A stretch of 64,000 nt of DNA, from positions 3,534,001-3,598,000 of the forward strand of contig NZ_CP129884.1 of the NCBI RefSeq assembly GCF_030490285.1. The letters are read 5' to 3'. The notes under the pieces were generated by a model. The model searched no databases and was not told the origin of the DNA. It saw nothing but the letters and a program-made list of their open reading frames with translations. A program made the position numbers and the translations under genes. The number at the start of each line of letters is the position of its first letter. Position 1 is the first letter of the stretch. The DNA is from Methylomonas montana. Its GTDB lineage: Bacteria > Pseudomonadota > Gammaproteobacteria > Methylococcales > Methylomonadaceae. Below, piece after piece: positions 27,532-37,413 of this stretch.

Positions 27532-27828
27532 TTATTTATGTTAGGGCGCTGATTTTCAGTTGATCCAAAGGCCAATCGATAACGCCGCAGGATGATTAAG
27601 GAGTGGATTTTATGCCGGAAAGCCGCCGCCGGCCACTTCCGGCGCCGAATATGCGTCAATCGATACTCCGCCGCCATCAAAATAGCCACCAAGCCATTTG
27701 ACCTCGATTTGCTTATCCGGCAACATGCCTGCAGCCCAATCGAAACCGTATTCGGCCAGGCCGTCTATTTCAGAACGTAATCGAACAAAAACTATAACCG
27801 AGTCATTTACGGACAGGGATTTAAATCC
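27532..27828. other. Gap with a possible short minus-strand frame
   Basis: No firm gene. A minus-strand frame ending at 27610 reads in protein-like fashion (from ATG 27726: LPDKQIEVKWLGGYFDGGG, then APEVAGGGF) and stays open upstream without a start codon, so it may be a remnant. On the plus strand AAGGAG precedes a 29-codon Arg-rich frame at 27612 that is probably spurious. Confidence 0.3.
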
Positions 27829-30234
27829 ATGAAAATCAAACCGCTAGCACCGTCGCAGCTGTATAAACCGTGCAACCTGGAACAGTTAAGTTTCACCTCC
27901 ACCGAGGAGCTGGACGATGCCGATACCGTGCTGGGCCAGGACCGGGCAATAGCCGCGATCAAATTTGGCATACGCATCAATAAAAGCGGTTACAACATTT
28001 TTGCGATGGCCCCGGACGGTACCGGCAAACTGACGATCATCACGCAACTCGCCGAGCACGAAGCCGGCCGCCAGCCGGTGCCGTCCGATTGGTGTTATGT
28101 GCATAATTTCAAACAGCCGGCCAAACCCAAGGCGATCCGTCTGGAACCGGGCGAAGGCAAGGGATTTCAAGACGACATGGCCGAGTTGATCGACGAGCTC
28201 AGCGTTGGCATCCCGGCCGCCTTCGATGGCGATGAATATCGATCCCGCGCCGGCGAACTGGAAAATCAATCCCGTCAACGGGAAATTGAGGTACTGAATA
28301 CACTGCGCGAAGAAGCCGAACAAGCGCATGTCATTTTCACGGAAACGCCCAACGGTTACGCGTTTTTGCCGGCCGACGACAACAACGAACCGCTGACGCC
28401 GGAACAGTTCAATAAGCTGGATAAAGACCGCCAGCATAAATTTCACGATACGGTATTGGCGTTACAGGAGCGCGTGCAGGACGCCATCAAAAAATTTCCG
28501 CAATGGCGCAAGGAGACCAAACGCAAGCTGCAAGCCTTGAACCGGGAAGTCGCGGAACTGGCGGTACATCATTCGATAGACGAGTTGAAGGACAAATACG
28601 CCAAGCATCAGGCGGTGCTGGATTATCTCAGCGCGGTGCAACAAGACATCATCGACCATGTCCGTGACTTTATTCCGCATAGCGACAAGGTGCTGTCCTT
28701 CATGGAATTGCCGCAAGACCCTAATCCGTTCAAGCGCTATCAGGTCAATCTGATGGTGGATTTAAATCACAAACGCTCGGCGCCGGTGATTTGCGAGGAT
28801 TTACCCAATCATGGCAACCTACTGGGCCGCATCGATCATCAGGCGCAAATGGGTTCGCTGGTGACAGATTTTACGATGATCAAGCCCGGCGCGTTTCACA
28901 AAGCTAACGGCGGCTATCTGATCCTGGATGCCCGTAAGGTGTTGATGCAACCCTACGCCTGGGAAACCTTGAAACGCACCTTGCACGCCGGCGAAATCCG
29001 CATCGAATCGCTGGAACGAGCCTTGAGTCTGATCAGCACCTCGTCGTTGGAGCCGGAACCGATCCCGCTAAACGTGAAAGTCATCCTGCTCGGCGATCCG
29101 ATGCTGTATTACCTGTTGAGCTTTTACGACCCGGAATTTCAAGACTTTTTCAAAGTCGCCGCCGACTTCGCCGGCCATGTCAATCGAGAAAACAACAGCC
29201 TGGAATACGCCCGCCTGCTGGCGACCATCGCCCGCCGCGAAAAATTGCGGCCGCTCAGCCAACAAGCCGTGGCCAGAATCATCGAACATAGCGCGCGGAT
29301 GGCCGAGGATGCGGAAAAGCTGCTGACCCATCTGCGCAGCATCAAGGACTTGTTGACCGAAGCCGATTACTGGGCCGCCGAAAACGGCCATACCCTGATC
29401 GCCAATAGCGATGTTCAGCAAGCCATTGACGAAAAAACCCACCGCTTGGACAAACTCCGTGAGCGGCTTTACGAAGCCATCCAGCGCGGCACGGTGATGA
29501 TCGATACCCAAGGCAAAGTCGCCGGCCAAATCAACGGTTTGTCGGTTTTACAACTGGGTGAGTTCAGCTTTGGTCAGCCGTCGCGGATCACCGCCACCAC
29601 TCGGATGGGTAACGGCAAGGTGGTGGACATCGAACGGGAAACCGAACTGGGCGGGGCGATTCACTCCAAGGGCGTACTGATTCTATCCAGCTTCATCGCC
29701 TCCCGTTATGCCCGCACCAGCCCGTTTTCGCTATCCGCCAGTCTGGTGTTCGAACAATCCTACGGCCATGTGGAAGGCGATAGCGCGTCCCTGGCGGAAT
29801 TGTGCGCGATTCTGTCGTCGCTGGCACAAGTGCCGTTGCGCCAGGATCTGGCGATGACCGGCTCCGTGAATCAGCTGGGTCAAGTACAGCCGATCGGCGG
29901 GGTAAACGAAAAAATCGAAGGCTTTTTTGATATTTGCGCGGCTCGCGGTCTGAGCGGCAGTCAAGGCGTGATCATCCCGGCCAGCAATATCCCGCATCTA
30001 ATGCTGCGCTGGGATGTAGTGCATGCCGCGCAAACCGGACAATTTCATATTTACCCGGTCAGCCATGTCGATGAAGCGCTGGGTTTATTGAGTGAAATGG
30101 AAGTGGGCTTAGTCGACGCGCAAGGCCAGTACCCGGCCGACTCGTTTAACGGTAGGATAGCTACGCAGCTGAAGCAATTTACCACACTGATCAAGGAGTT
30201 CAGCGCTAAACCTTCCGATGCGAAGAACGATTAA
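27829..30234 (+). CDS. Lon-like ATP-dependent protease (S16 family)
   Basis: An 801-residue AAA+ protease of the stand-alone Lon-like family found beside classical Lon. A modified Walker A (APDGTGKLT) lies near residues 61-69, followed by a long helical insert (about 130-290) and a second ATPase part (HKANGGYLILDARKVL, Walker B-like). The C-terminal S16 domain has the catalytic Ser in VEGDSASLAELCAIL and Lys in GGVNEKIEGFFDIC. It is presumed to degrade damaged or regulatory proteins in the cytoplasm. A purine-rich GGGA lies before the ATG. It is convergent with the DODA gene. Confidence 0.88.
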   Translation: MKIKPLAPSQLYKPCNLEQLSFTSTEELDDADTVLGQDRAIAAIKFGIRINKSGYNIFAMAPDGTGKLTIITQLAEHEAGRQPVPSDWCYVHNFKQPAKPKAIRLEPGEGKGFQDDMAELIDELSVGIPAAFDGDEYRSRAGELENQSRQREIEVLNTLREEAEQAHVIFTETPNGYAFLPADDNNEPLTPEQFNKLDKDRQHKFHDTVLALQERVQDAIKKFPQWRKETKRKLQALNREVAELAVHHSIDELKDKYAKHQAVLDYLSAVQQDIIDHVRDFIPHSDKVLSFMELPQDPNPFKRYQVNLMVDLNHKRSAPVICEDLPNHGNLLGRIDHQAQMGSLVTDFTMIKPGAFHKANGGYLILDARKVLMQPYAWETLKRTLHAGEIRIESLERALSLISTSSLEPEPIPLNVKVILLGDPMLYYLLSFYDPEFQDFFKVAADFAGHVNRENNSLEYARLLATIARREKLRPLSQQAVARIIEHSARMAEDAEKLLTHLRSIKDLLTEADYWAAENGHTLIANSDVQQAIDEKTHRLDKLRERLYEAIQRGTVMIDTQGKVAGQINGLSVLQLGEFSFGQPSRITATTRMGNGKVVDIERETELGGAIHSKGVLILSSFIASRYARTSPFSLSASLVFEQSYGHVEGDSASLAELCAILSSLAQVPLRQDLAMTGSVNQLGQVQPIGGVNEKIEGFFDICAARGLSGSQGVIIPASNIPHLMLRWDVVHAAQTGQFHIYPVSHVDEALGLLSEMEVGLVDAQGQYPADSFNGRIATQLKQFTTLIKEFSAKPSDAKND

Positions 30235-30240
30235 ATCCTT

Positions 30241-30279
30241 ATCTCGCCTACCTGGGGATCCAGCTTGTCGGGGCGAGAT
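30241..30279. terminator. Possible convergent terminator hairpin
   Basis: ATCTCGCC and GGCGAGAT (8 bp) flank a 23-base loop in the 127-bp gap between the convergent Lon-like and DODA genes. The T-run is weak. Confidence 0.4.
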
Positions 30280-30361
30280 TGCTTGAGCCATTGGCTATTA
30301 GGCAGTGCGAATAAATTCGCCCCTACAATATATCCCGATACCGGAAGCAATTGGCGCAGAC

Positions 30362-31153
30362 CTAACTGTCAATTTGCACCGATAACATCGAAATAGCCCC
30401 CAGCGAGGTTTTATCCGTCAAGAACGTCGCCTCTTCATCCTGGGTTTGCAAACCCAGGATGTACAGCAAGGGCAAAAAATGTTCGTCTGTAGGAATGGCT
30501 AAAGCTGAATCGGTAATCTCCCGGTATCTGGCTAACGCGCGATGATCTCGGTCCGCAATCAACTGTTTGACCCGTTCGGCAAACGCGATGGCCCAATGAT
30601 GTGCGGTGTCCCGCCAAATCACGGCCTGCAAGTTATGTACGATATTGCCGCTACCGACGATCAACACGCCCTCCTCGCGCAGCCAGCCTAGCGCTTTTCC
30701 CAATTGATAATGCTGTTCCGGCGACTTATTGCTATCCAGACTGAGTTGCAGAACTGGGATGTCCGCATCCGGATACATGTGGCGCAGAATCGACCAACAA
30801 CCATGATCCAAACCCCAATCCTGATCCAGCTGGATCGACGGCATAACCGCATGAATGCGCGCTGCCAACGCCGGCTTGCCGGGCGCCGGATATTCAAAAT
30901 CGAATAAGGCTTGCGGAAAGCCGTAAAAATCGTGAATGGTCCTTGGTTGCGGCATCCCGGTAATCCGAATCCCCACGGTTTGCCAATGCGCAGAGATGCA
31001 CAGAATAGCCTTGGGCCTGGGCAGGCGCCGCCCCAGCTTTGCCCAGGCCCGGCTAAACTCATTATCTTCAATCGCATTCAACGGGCTGCCGTGGCCGATG
31101 AATAAGGCTGGCATCCTCGGCAAGTTATGGTTGACAGGCTTGGCCGAATTCAT
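30362..31153 (-). CDS. DODA-type extradiol aromatic ring-opening dioxygenase (YgiD-like)
   Basis: A 263-residue LigB-fold dioxygenase, 4,5-DOPA-extradiol type. Metal and active-site histidines are visible in FIGHGSPLNAI, CISAHWQT, LDHGCWSILRHMYP and GSGNIVHNLQ. It would open catechol rings using non-haem Fe(II) or Zn. GGGAG lies nine bases before the ATG at 31153, which is preferred to ATG 31168. It is the third gene of an azoR-pirin-DODA operon controlled by the divergent LysR regulator, consistent with handling of quinones and catechols. Confidence 0.88.
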   Translation of the reverse strand: MNSAKPVNHNLPRMPALFIGHGSPLNAIEDNEFSRAWAKLGRRLPRPKAILCISAHWQTVGIRITGMPQPRTIHDFYGFPQALFDFEYPAPGKPALAARIHAVMPSIQLDQDWGLDHGCWSILRHMYPDADIPVLQLSLDSNKSPEQHYQLGKALGWLREEGVLIVGSGNIVHNLQAVIWRDTAHHWAIAFAERVKQLIADRDHRALARYREITDSALAIPTDEHFLPLLYILGLQTQDEEATFLTDKTSLGAISMLSVQIDS

Positions 31154-31191
31154 CGTATCTGCTCCCATAAAGTGTTCTGCCCGTTGAAAAT

Positions 31192-32070
31192 CTAAGCCAC
31201 TACGTTAAAACGACCGGCCTGGTAATCGTCTATGGCCTGCTCGATTTGCTCGCGGCTATTCATCACAAACGGCCCGTGCTGAACTATCGGCTCGCGCAAT
31301 GGCGCGCCGGCCACCAGGATCAAGCGACTGTCTTGCTTGGCCTGCAAGATCACGCCATCCGCCGCATTGTTGTTCAGAACCGCCATCCGTTGCGCGGAAA
31401 CCGACCGTTCAGCCACCGCCACCTCGCCACGATACACGTAGAAAAAGGCGTTATGTCCAATGGGTAGAGACTGACTGAAACTAACGCCAGCCGGCACATG
31501 CACATCCAGAAACAGCGGTTCGGTATTGGGCCGTTGAATCGCCCCCATTACGCCATGGCTGGCACCGGCGATGACTCTGACCTTGACGCCGTCCGCCGTG
31601 ACCCATTCCGGAATCTGCTCGCTTTGCACATCCTGGTAACCCGCCGCCTGCATCTTCTCCGCAGCGGGCAGATTGATCCACAATTGAAAGCCTTCCAGCA
31701 AGCCGTCTTTTTGCTCGGGCATTTCCGAATGGATAATGCCGCACCCGGCGGTCATCCATTGAATGCCGCCGGTTTCCAGCAAACCTTGATGGCCGGCGTT
31801 GTCGCTATGCCGCATCCGCCCGGAGACCAAATAAGTCAGGGTTTCAAAGCCGCGATGCGGATGATTAGGAAACCCGGCGATGTAGTCGTTAGGTTTGTCG
31901 CTGCCAAAGGCATCCAGCATCAAGAACGGGTCGAGACGTTGCTGCAGGGCTTGGCCCAGCACGCGGGTCAATTTTACGCCGGCGCCATCCGAGGTTGCGT
32001 GGCCAAGCACGATTTGTTCGATAGCCCGCGAACGGCGTACCAAATCGGTTTTGCGTGTTTCATTGTTCAT
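31192..32070 (-). CDS. Pirin-family protein
   Basis: A 292-residue bicupin. The N-terminal cupin bears the metal ligands of pirin: NHPHRGFETLTYL, HSDNAGHQG and GCGIIHSEMP, with the conserved glutamate. Some pirins act as quercetin 2,3-dioxygenases and others as redox regulators. The operon with an azoreductase and an extradiol dioxygenase points to aromatic or quinone chemistry. An AGGAG site precedes the ATG. Confidence 0.9.
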   Translation of the reverse strand: MNNETRKTDLVRRSRAIEQIVLGHATSDGAGVKLTRVLGQALQQRLDPFLMLDAFGSDKPNDYIAGFPNHPHRGFETLTYLVSGRMRHSDNAGHQGLLETGGIQWMTAGCGIIHSEMPEQKDGLLEGFQLWINLPAAEKMQAAGYQDVQSEQIPEWVTADGVKVRVIAGASHGVMGAIQRPNTEPLFLDVHVPAGVSFSQSLPIGHNAFFYVYRGEVAVAERSVSAQRMAVLNNNAADGVILQAKQDSRLILVAGAPLREPIVQHGPFVMNSREQIEQAIDDYQAGRFNVVA

Positions 32071-32097
32071 GGCTGATCTCCTGTGTTCGATTGATAT

Positions 32098-32697
32098 TTA
32101 GGCTGCCAACGCGGCGATCTGGGTAGCGGCGGCTTGCAAGGCCAATTGTTCGGCATCGCCGCCCATCGCCAAACCTTCCGCATAAATGAAAGTGACATCG
32201 GTCATGCCTAAAAATCCCAAGACGGTACGCAAATAAGCGCTTTGACTATCGGTCTCGGTACCGCTGTGTTTGCCGCCGGCGGTCTGGATCACATAGACTT
32301 GCTTGTTTTTTAGCAAGCCCTCCACGCCGTTTTCGGTGTATTGAAACGTCACCCGCGCACGGGCGATAGCATCTATCCAGGCTTTCAGTTGCGCGGGAAT
32401 CCCAAAGTTATACATGGGCGCGGTCAACACCACGGTGTCGGCTTGTTGAATCTCGGCGATCAAGGCATCGTCCAGCGCTACGCGTTGCGCTTGTGCCGGG
32501 CTGCGCTGCTCGGCGGGCGTACTCAACGCAATCAAAGCCGCTTCATCCAGCAATGGATGTGGGGTTTTCGCCAAGTCGCGCACCACCAATCTCGCGGCAG
32601 GAAATTGCTGGCGCAAACTAGCGACCAGCGTATCGGCCAGACGGCTGGAATAAGCGTTTTCGGCGCGGATGCTGGAATTGATTTGCAGAATGTTCAT
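32098..32697 (-). CDS. azoR: FMN-dependent NADH-azoreductase
   Basis: A 199-residue flavodoxin-fold enzyme reducing quinones and azo compounds by two electrons. It shows [21 protein letters not shown] (FMN phosphate loop), [17 protein letters not shown] (FMN ring contact) and TAGGKHSG. The length and order match AzoR. GGGAG precedes the start. It is the first gene of the azoR-pirin-DODA operon, divergent from a LysR-type gene whose product is the likely regulator. Confidence 0.92.
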   Translation of the reverse strand: MNILQINSSIRAENAYSSRLADTLVASLRQQFPAARLVVRDLAKTPHPLLDEAALIALSTPAEQRSPAQAQRVALDDALIAEIQQADTVVLTAPMYNFGIPAQLKAWIDAIARARVTFQYTENGVEGLLKNKQVYVIQTAGGKHSGTETDSQSAYLRTVLGFLGMTDVTFIYAEGLAMGGDAEQLALQAAATQIAALAA

Positions 32698-32777
32698 GTC
32701 AGTCTCCCAATTGTTTTGAAGTTGGGCTGACTATACGCCTGCAGAATATTGGGCAGAAGACCAGAAAATGGATAACA

Positions 32778-32797
32778 TTGTTCCATTGGAGGAACAA
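32778..32797. promoter_or_regulatory. Inverted repeat overlapping the lysR ribosome-binding site
   Basis: A perfect 7-bp inverted repeat, TTGTTCC and GGAACAA, with a 6-base loop spans the GGAGG of the LysR gene, three bases before its ATG. It may be an autoregulatory operator, and in RNA it would hide the ribosome-binding site. Confidence 0.5.
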
Positions 32798-32800
32798 TTT

Positions 32801-33700
32801 ATGCACATCGAACCCAACGACCTGTGGCTGTTTGCCAAAATCGCTGACGCCGGCAGTTTTTCCAAAGCAGGCGAATCGCTTGGACTACCCAAATCCACCT
32901 TGTCGCGGCGTATCAGCAATCTGGAAAAACAGCTGGGCGAGCGCTTGCTGCAACGCACTACCCGGCAACTGAATCTGACTGAATTTGGTCTGCGCTTGCT
33001 GCAACACGGCCGACAGGTCAGCGAGGAAATCGAAGCGGCGATGGCGTTGGCTCAGCATCGGCAAATCCAGCCCAGCGGCGTGCTGCGCATCTCGATGCCC
33101 AATGACTTTGCCAATCTATGCCTGGCGCCGCTGCTGGCCGAATTCAGCGACACCTACCCGGCTATTGCGTTGGAAATCGATTTATCCGCGCGCCGGGTTG
33201 ATCTGCTCGGCGAGAGTTTCGATCTCGCCATCCGGATGGGAGACCTGAACGACGACACAACGCTAACGGCAAAACGCCTGTTTCGGGAAACATACGGCCT
33301 GTATGCATCGCCAGAGTATTTGCGTGTACATGGCACCCCAACAGATCCCGAAGACTTGCTGAGCCACGACGCGCTGCATTTATTGACAAGCAACAGAGAA
33401 CCCCAAGTCTGGCGCCTGCACCGGGACGAACAACACTGGACCGGGCTGCCGCCGGCGCGCATATCCGCCAATTCGCCTGAATTGCTCGTCAGACTGGCCC
33501 GGCAACATCAAGGCATCGTCGCCGCACCGAGCTTTCACACCCAAGGGTATCTGCAAAGTGGAGAACTGTTGCGCATACTGCCGGACTGGTGCCTGCCGCA
33601 GACTGACGCCTGGCTGGTGTTTCCCGGGCGAAAATTAATGCCGGCGAAGACCCGCGCTTTCCTGGATTTTTTGGAAAACCGCCTCAACCAGCCGGTTTGA
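32801..33700 (+). CDS. LysR-family transcriptional regulator
   Basis: A 299-residue LTTR. The ATG at 32801 is set by GGAGGAA just upstream; the frame is open for 11 more codons but these fall in the regulatory repeat. The winged helix-turn-helix covers residues 1-60 (FAKIADAGSFSKAGESLGLPKSTLSRRISNLEKQLGERLLQR). The effector-binding domain follows, of the CrgA-like subgroup (GVLRISMPNDFANLCLAPLL). It diverges from azoR and probably activates the azoR-pirin-DODA operon in response to an aromatic or quinone inducer, as is common for this arrangement. The inducer is not known. Confidence 0.92.
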   Translation: MHIEPNDLWLFAKIADAGSFSKAGESLGLPKSTLSRRISNLEKQLGERLLQRTTRQLNLTEFGLRLLQHGRQVSEEIEAAMALAQHRQIQPSGVLRISMPNDFANLCLAPLLAEFSDTYPAIALEIDLSARRVDLLGESFDLAIRMGDLNDDTTLTAKRLFRETYGLYASPEYLRVHGTPTDPEDLLSHDALHLLTSNREPQVWRLHRDEQHWTGLPPARISANSPELLVRLARQHQGIVAAPSFHTQGYLQSGELLRILPDWCLPQTDAWLVFPGRKLMPAKTRAFLDFLENRLNQPV

Positions 33701-33859
33701 TCGAACGGATCGCGAGTTGATTTTGAATCGCAGAGGTATTTTTAGGCCTGCGATCGACGAAAGTGTCAGGAAAGGCGCATGGTGCAAAGCCCCCTTTTCG
33801 CACCATGGCAATTGACTCTTTGCTCAAACAAGTTTGCCGTTGTTGATACGCAGGTCTGG

Positions 33860-33879
33860 ATTCCCGCTTTCGCGGGAAT
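33860..33879. repeat. REP-like hairpin (ATTCCCGC...GCGGGAAT)
   Basis: ATTCCCGC and GCGGGAAT with a TTTC loop sit within a longer GTCTGGATTCCCGC...GGGAATGACGG module of the kind repeated in many proteobacterial intergenic regions. Only one copy is in the window. The 273-bp region around it has no gene. Confidence 0.6.
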
Positions 33880-33933
33880 GACGGGTACAGGGAGTTTAAG
33901 GGACACTTCAGTAGTCCATTTTTTCAACTACGT

Positions 33934-33956
33934 GAAGGCGTGGAATCCACGCCTTC
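33934..33956. terminator. Palindromic hairpin at the metalloprotease 3' end
   Basis: GAAGGCGTGGA and TCCACGCCTTC form a near-perfect palindrome 18 bases beyond the stop of the minus-strand metalloprotease gene. No T-run follows, so it may act as a weak terminator or mRNA-stabilising stem. Confidence 0.5.
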
Positions 33957-33973
33957 TTCTCAGTGGCAATCGC

Positions 33974-36211
33974 TTACCAGGAAAAGCTGCCTGCAACTTG
34001 GCCACTGCCGTCGTAAGTGTATCCACTCTTGACGACATTGGTTACGGTAAAGGCGCAGGTGCCGGACGTGCTGCTTGGCAGGGTCGTGCTGCTGATATTG
34101 ACGGTGCCATTGGCACCAGTAGTGCCCGATGTAGAACCCGTTACGGCTTTATAACCGGAACTTGTTTTCACTGATCCGCTCCACGAACCGTAAACGGTGG
34201 CGCTGGCAACAGTCGATGCGCCGTAGTTGACCGCAACATTTGCGACACATTGAGACCTGCCTTTACTGAGCAGCTTGCGGGTTAATGTGGTGCTACCCAC
34301 CTTCATGCTGACTGCAGTTGGCGCCTGAGTCACGTTAATCGTTTGCGTACTGCTATTTTTCAAACCGCTATTATCGGTAACGGTCAATGTAGCGGTATAC
34401 GTGCCGGGCGTGTTGTAAACATGGCTTACTATTGATGTACTGCCGTTGGCGGTACCGTCACCATAATTCCAATCATACCCGGCAATGCTGCCATCCTGAT
34501 CGCTAGAGCCAGTACCGTTAAATGATGACGTCAATGGAGCGTCGCCAGAGCTTGGCAAAGCCGAAATCTCCGCTGTCGGCGCCATCAATGTCGTCGCGCT
34601 TTTGGGATAGCTGCCGGTAATTTGGTATTGGCCGAAGCTGGCATAATCGGAGTAACCGGTCGTTAAATCGCCGTAGCCAACACCCTCGATTTGCAGGAAA
34701 TATTGGCCGGCGCTCAAGCTTGCGGTCAATGATGCCGACAAACTATCGGCCGGATTGGCCGAGGCTATTGCGTTACCGGCGCTGTCGATTAATTTTACGG
34801 AGAGGTCCAAATCAGGCGCTATCGATCCCGAATCGACATTGAATTGCACATTGCCGCCGTCCGTAAAAAAGGTGAACACGTCGAGATCGGCATTACCTTC
34901 GATGATGCCCGTTTGCAGCACGGCGCCGGGATCACCGGATAACGGGGCAGCGCTTGCCGTTGTACTGGAGTAATCATCCGCGCGTAACGGCGTGCCCGCC
35001 GCACTAATCACCGCGACATCATCTTGTAAATTGTTGGCGTCTGGATATTCGCCTTTGCTCCACTGCGTGACGGGTTGGTAATAGCCGACACCCATGATAG
35101 GCGCCCAGCCAGTTGCACCGCTGCCTTGACCGGAATAATAGCCAACGGTGGAGGTGCCGTCATGGTTGAGATTCAGGTTATGACCTACTTCATGCGATAC
35201 CGCTTCGGCGACATATTTGGGATAGCCGTTACCTAATTTATCGAAGAACGCCCACGCCGGCTGATAACGATCCGGCGTGGTGGATGAGTAATAAGAGAAC
35301 ACGTTGACATAAGCCACACCGCCGCACGCTTGGCTACACAACTCAGGCATGGAATGTGTGATCACCGCGCGCGTACCGTATTGCGTGTCGGTACTGCTGG
35401 TTCGTTGCAGTGCATCGGCAGCCGGTTCTTGAGTGGTAACGTCCACGTCAAACGGGGCGTAGTCTTCCGCGACACGCTGCCAGATTTCTCTTATATTATT
35501 CAATTCCGCACTGCTAAAAGCGCTGGCATTGCCATCGGTGTCAAAGGCTTGGGCGTTTAGAGTCCCGCCATACCAGGCGGTATTAGTCGCAACATGGCCA
35601 TTAAAATCCAGATAAATCACTCGGCTAGCGCCGGGTTTACTATGCAGCGTGAAAGGATCCGCAGTTGAAGACGCCACAGAAGCAAAAGTTGCGGTGTCAG
35701 TTACCGTCGTGGCATTGACCGAGTTGATGTCATTGCTGGTGTCTTTGGGCTCTGGTTTAGGAATCGGTTTCGTATCCGACTCGACATAAAGCAGTCTTCC
35801 GCCTTCATCAATCCAGGCCGTTTGATCCGTTCTCAGAATGTTTTCCAAACGCTCGGCGGACATGCCATATGCTTTTGCCACTAACGGCAGCCTGTCTCCC
35901 AGCGCATCAACTGCCGCTTGACCATTGAGTTTCTCTTTTAGCGTAATTTGTGGAAATGGCGTTTCCGTTGCATCGGCTTGCGCCAGATCATCGACTTTGG
36001 ATAAAGACTTTTGCGAATTGGCGCGAACTACCTCTATGGGATTTTGTAGTCCAGAACCATTCAGACCCGAGACAAAGGCTAGTACCCGGCCATCCGGGAG
36101 GGTTTCCAGTCCATAGTTGTAACCTATCAAGGCCTTCTCGGCGTCTTCCCGCGTCGAAAAATAAAGCGGCTCGGACGGAATGCCGGCAGCGGGAGCCGGC
36201 AGTTTCGTACT
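33974..36211 (-). pseudogene. Metzincin-type lipoprotein metalloprotease, main part, split by IS630
   Basis: 745 codons remain of a secreted zinc metalloprotease. The core carries HEVGHNLNLNHDG, the extended HExxHxxGxxH-like zinc site, with a downstream MGVGYY Met-turn candidate. A pre-peptidase C-terminal-like domain (ADLDVFTFFTDGG) and a PKD domain (GYDWNYGDGTANGSTS) follow, then a C-terminal Ser/Thr/Gly-rich region with two cysteines. The true 5' end lies at 37413-37317 beyond the IS630 element; joining the halves with one TA gives a continuous 778-residue lipoprotein frame. The apparent start at 36256 lies inside the element and would yield a product without a signal peptide. Confidence 0.85.
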
Positions 36212-36213
36212 TA

Positions 36214-37314
36214 CTGCTCTTAAAGAAAGTATTGTCACTAACCTGCATATTGACATTCTGGGTGTCTGAAAAAAGATTTCACGACATGCGGGAGTTTTTG
36301 TAAGCGATGCATGGCGGATTGGACGAGTTTCTTTAATTCAATTTTATTTTCTGGCATTTGCTTGGCGACGCGCGGTTTGATATAGCCCCAGACCTGTTCG
36401 TCCGGATTCAGTTGTGGCGCATATGGCGGCAGAAAGGCCAACTGCAACCGGCCTTGCTGTTGTTCCACAAACGTTTTGACGATCTTGGCCTTGTGAATCG
36501 GATGGCCATCGACGACCAGTATGATCGGCTGTTCGGCACCGCGCAGCAGACGTTTCAGGAATTCGATAAACACGTCGGCGGTGACGTTGCCTTCCTGGAC
36601 CATAAAGCGAAAATCGCCCCGCGCACTGACCGCAGAGATCAGATTCAAACCGTATCGCCGCCCGGTCGCCTTCACGGTCGGCGTCCGACCGACCGGCGCC
36701 CAGGTGGTGCCTGCATGAAAGTCGGAGCGCACGCCGGCTTCGTCGGCAAAATAAATCACAGCACCCGTGCGTTTGGCTTCGGCTTTCAAGGCAGGAAACT
36801 CGTCGGCCTGCCATTTTTCCACCAAGACTGGGTCCTGCTGCCAAGCCCGATACAAGGGCTTTTGCGGGGTAAACCCCAGCAACCGCATGATCCGTCCCAC
36901 ACTCGGCGCGGTCAGGCGTTTGCCAAACTGGCGATAGATGACTTCCCCGATTAGCGACAAGGTCCACAAGCCAAATTCCAGTCTCATTTGCCAGGGTGTT
37001 TTGTCCCGCACGGTCTCGGCGATCCAGCGCATTTCGTCGGGCGTCACCAGCGGTGGGCGGCCCGTAATCTTCTTGGCCAGCAGGGCATTTTGACCGCCGG
37101 TTGCAAAGTCGGACAACCACCGAAACACCGTGCGAATGTTGACGCCCATCGCTGCCGCCACACTGGCCGCCGTCTGCCCATTTTTCACCGCTTTGACCGC
37201 CTGCTGTCGCATCACTTGCAGAGTATGGTGATCAATTTCCCGGCCGTCTGAATCTCGTTTACATTTCATGGAAATATTATCTCATGAATATGGCTTAACT
37301 TATTTTAAGAGCAG
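36214..37314 (-). mobile_element. IS630-family insertion sequence, complete
   Basis: A 1101-bp element. Its inverted ends begin CTGCTCTTAAA on both sides, with a further matching AAGT, and it is flanked by a TA at 36212-36213 and 37315-37316, the target duplication of IS630/Tc1-mariner elements. It carries one intact transposase gene. The perfect ends, intact gene and exactly reversible target argue for a recent insertion. Confidence 0.9.
36238..37269 (-). CDS. IS630-family transposase
   Basis: A 343-residue transposase in a single uninterrupted frame. An N-terminal helix-turn-helix (QTAASVAAAMGVNIRTVFRWL) and winged region precede the DDE catalytic domain: FADEAGVRSD, then LVVDGHPIHKA and LPPYAPQLNPDEQVW supply the Asp, Asp and Glu. 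All key residues are present, so the element should be able to move. Confidence 0.95.
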   Translation of the reverse strand: MKCKRDSDGREIDHHTLQVMRQQAVKAVKNGQTAASVAAAMGVNIRTVFRWLSDFATGGQNALLAKKITGRPPLVTPDEMRWIAETVRDKTPWQMRLEFGLWTLSLIGEVIYRQFGKRLTAPSVGRIMRLLGFTPQKPLYRAWQQDPVLVEKWQADEFPALKAEAKRTGAVIYFADEAGVRSDFHAGTTWAPVGRTPTVKATGRRYGLNLISAVSARGDFRFMVQEGNVTADVFIEFLKRLLRGAEQPIILVVDGHPIHKAKIVKTFVEQQQGRLQLAFLPPYAPQLNPDEQVWGYIKPRVAKQMPENKIELKKLVQSAMHRLQKLPHVVKSFFRHPECQYAG

Positions 37315-37316
37315 TA

Positions 37317-37413
37317 AATCGCCGTCGAGCAAAGTTGTCTGATTGGGTGCCCCGGCGGCACAACCCACCAAAGCGGTAAATATGGCCGATGCTATCAGTG
37401 TCTGTCTGTTCAT
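37317..37413 (-). pseudogene. 5' fragment of the IS-split lipoprotein metalloprotease
   Basis: From ATG 37413 the minus strand encodes MNRQTLIASAIFTALVGCAA, a lipoprotein signal peptide with lipobox LVGC (Cys18), then GAPNQTTLLDGDL. The frame reaches the TA target exactly after 33 codons including the TA, and continues in phase at 36211 as STKLPAPAAG. This is the missing start of the protease. A weak GGGA lies upstream. The mature protein would be anchored in the outer or inner membrane. Confidence 0.85.

Noticed and set aside
33851-33885. REP-like hairpin as an attachment site
   Set aside because: Only one copy is present and no integrase lies near; it matches a common dispersed intergenic repeat style.
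36212-36256. Metalloprotease start inside the IS element
   Set aside because: It is an accidental ATG in the IS630 end; the true N-terminus with lipobox lies at 37413.
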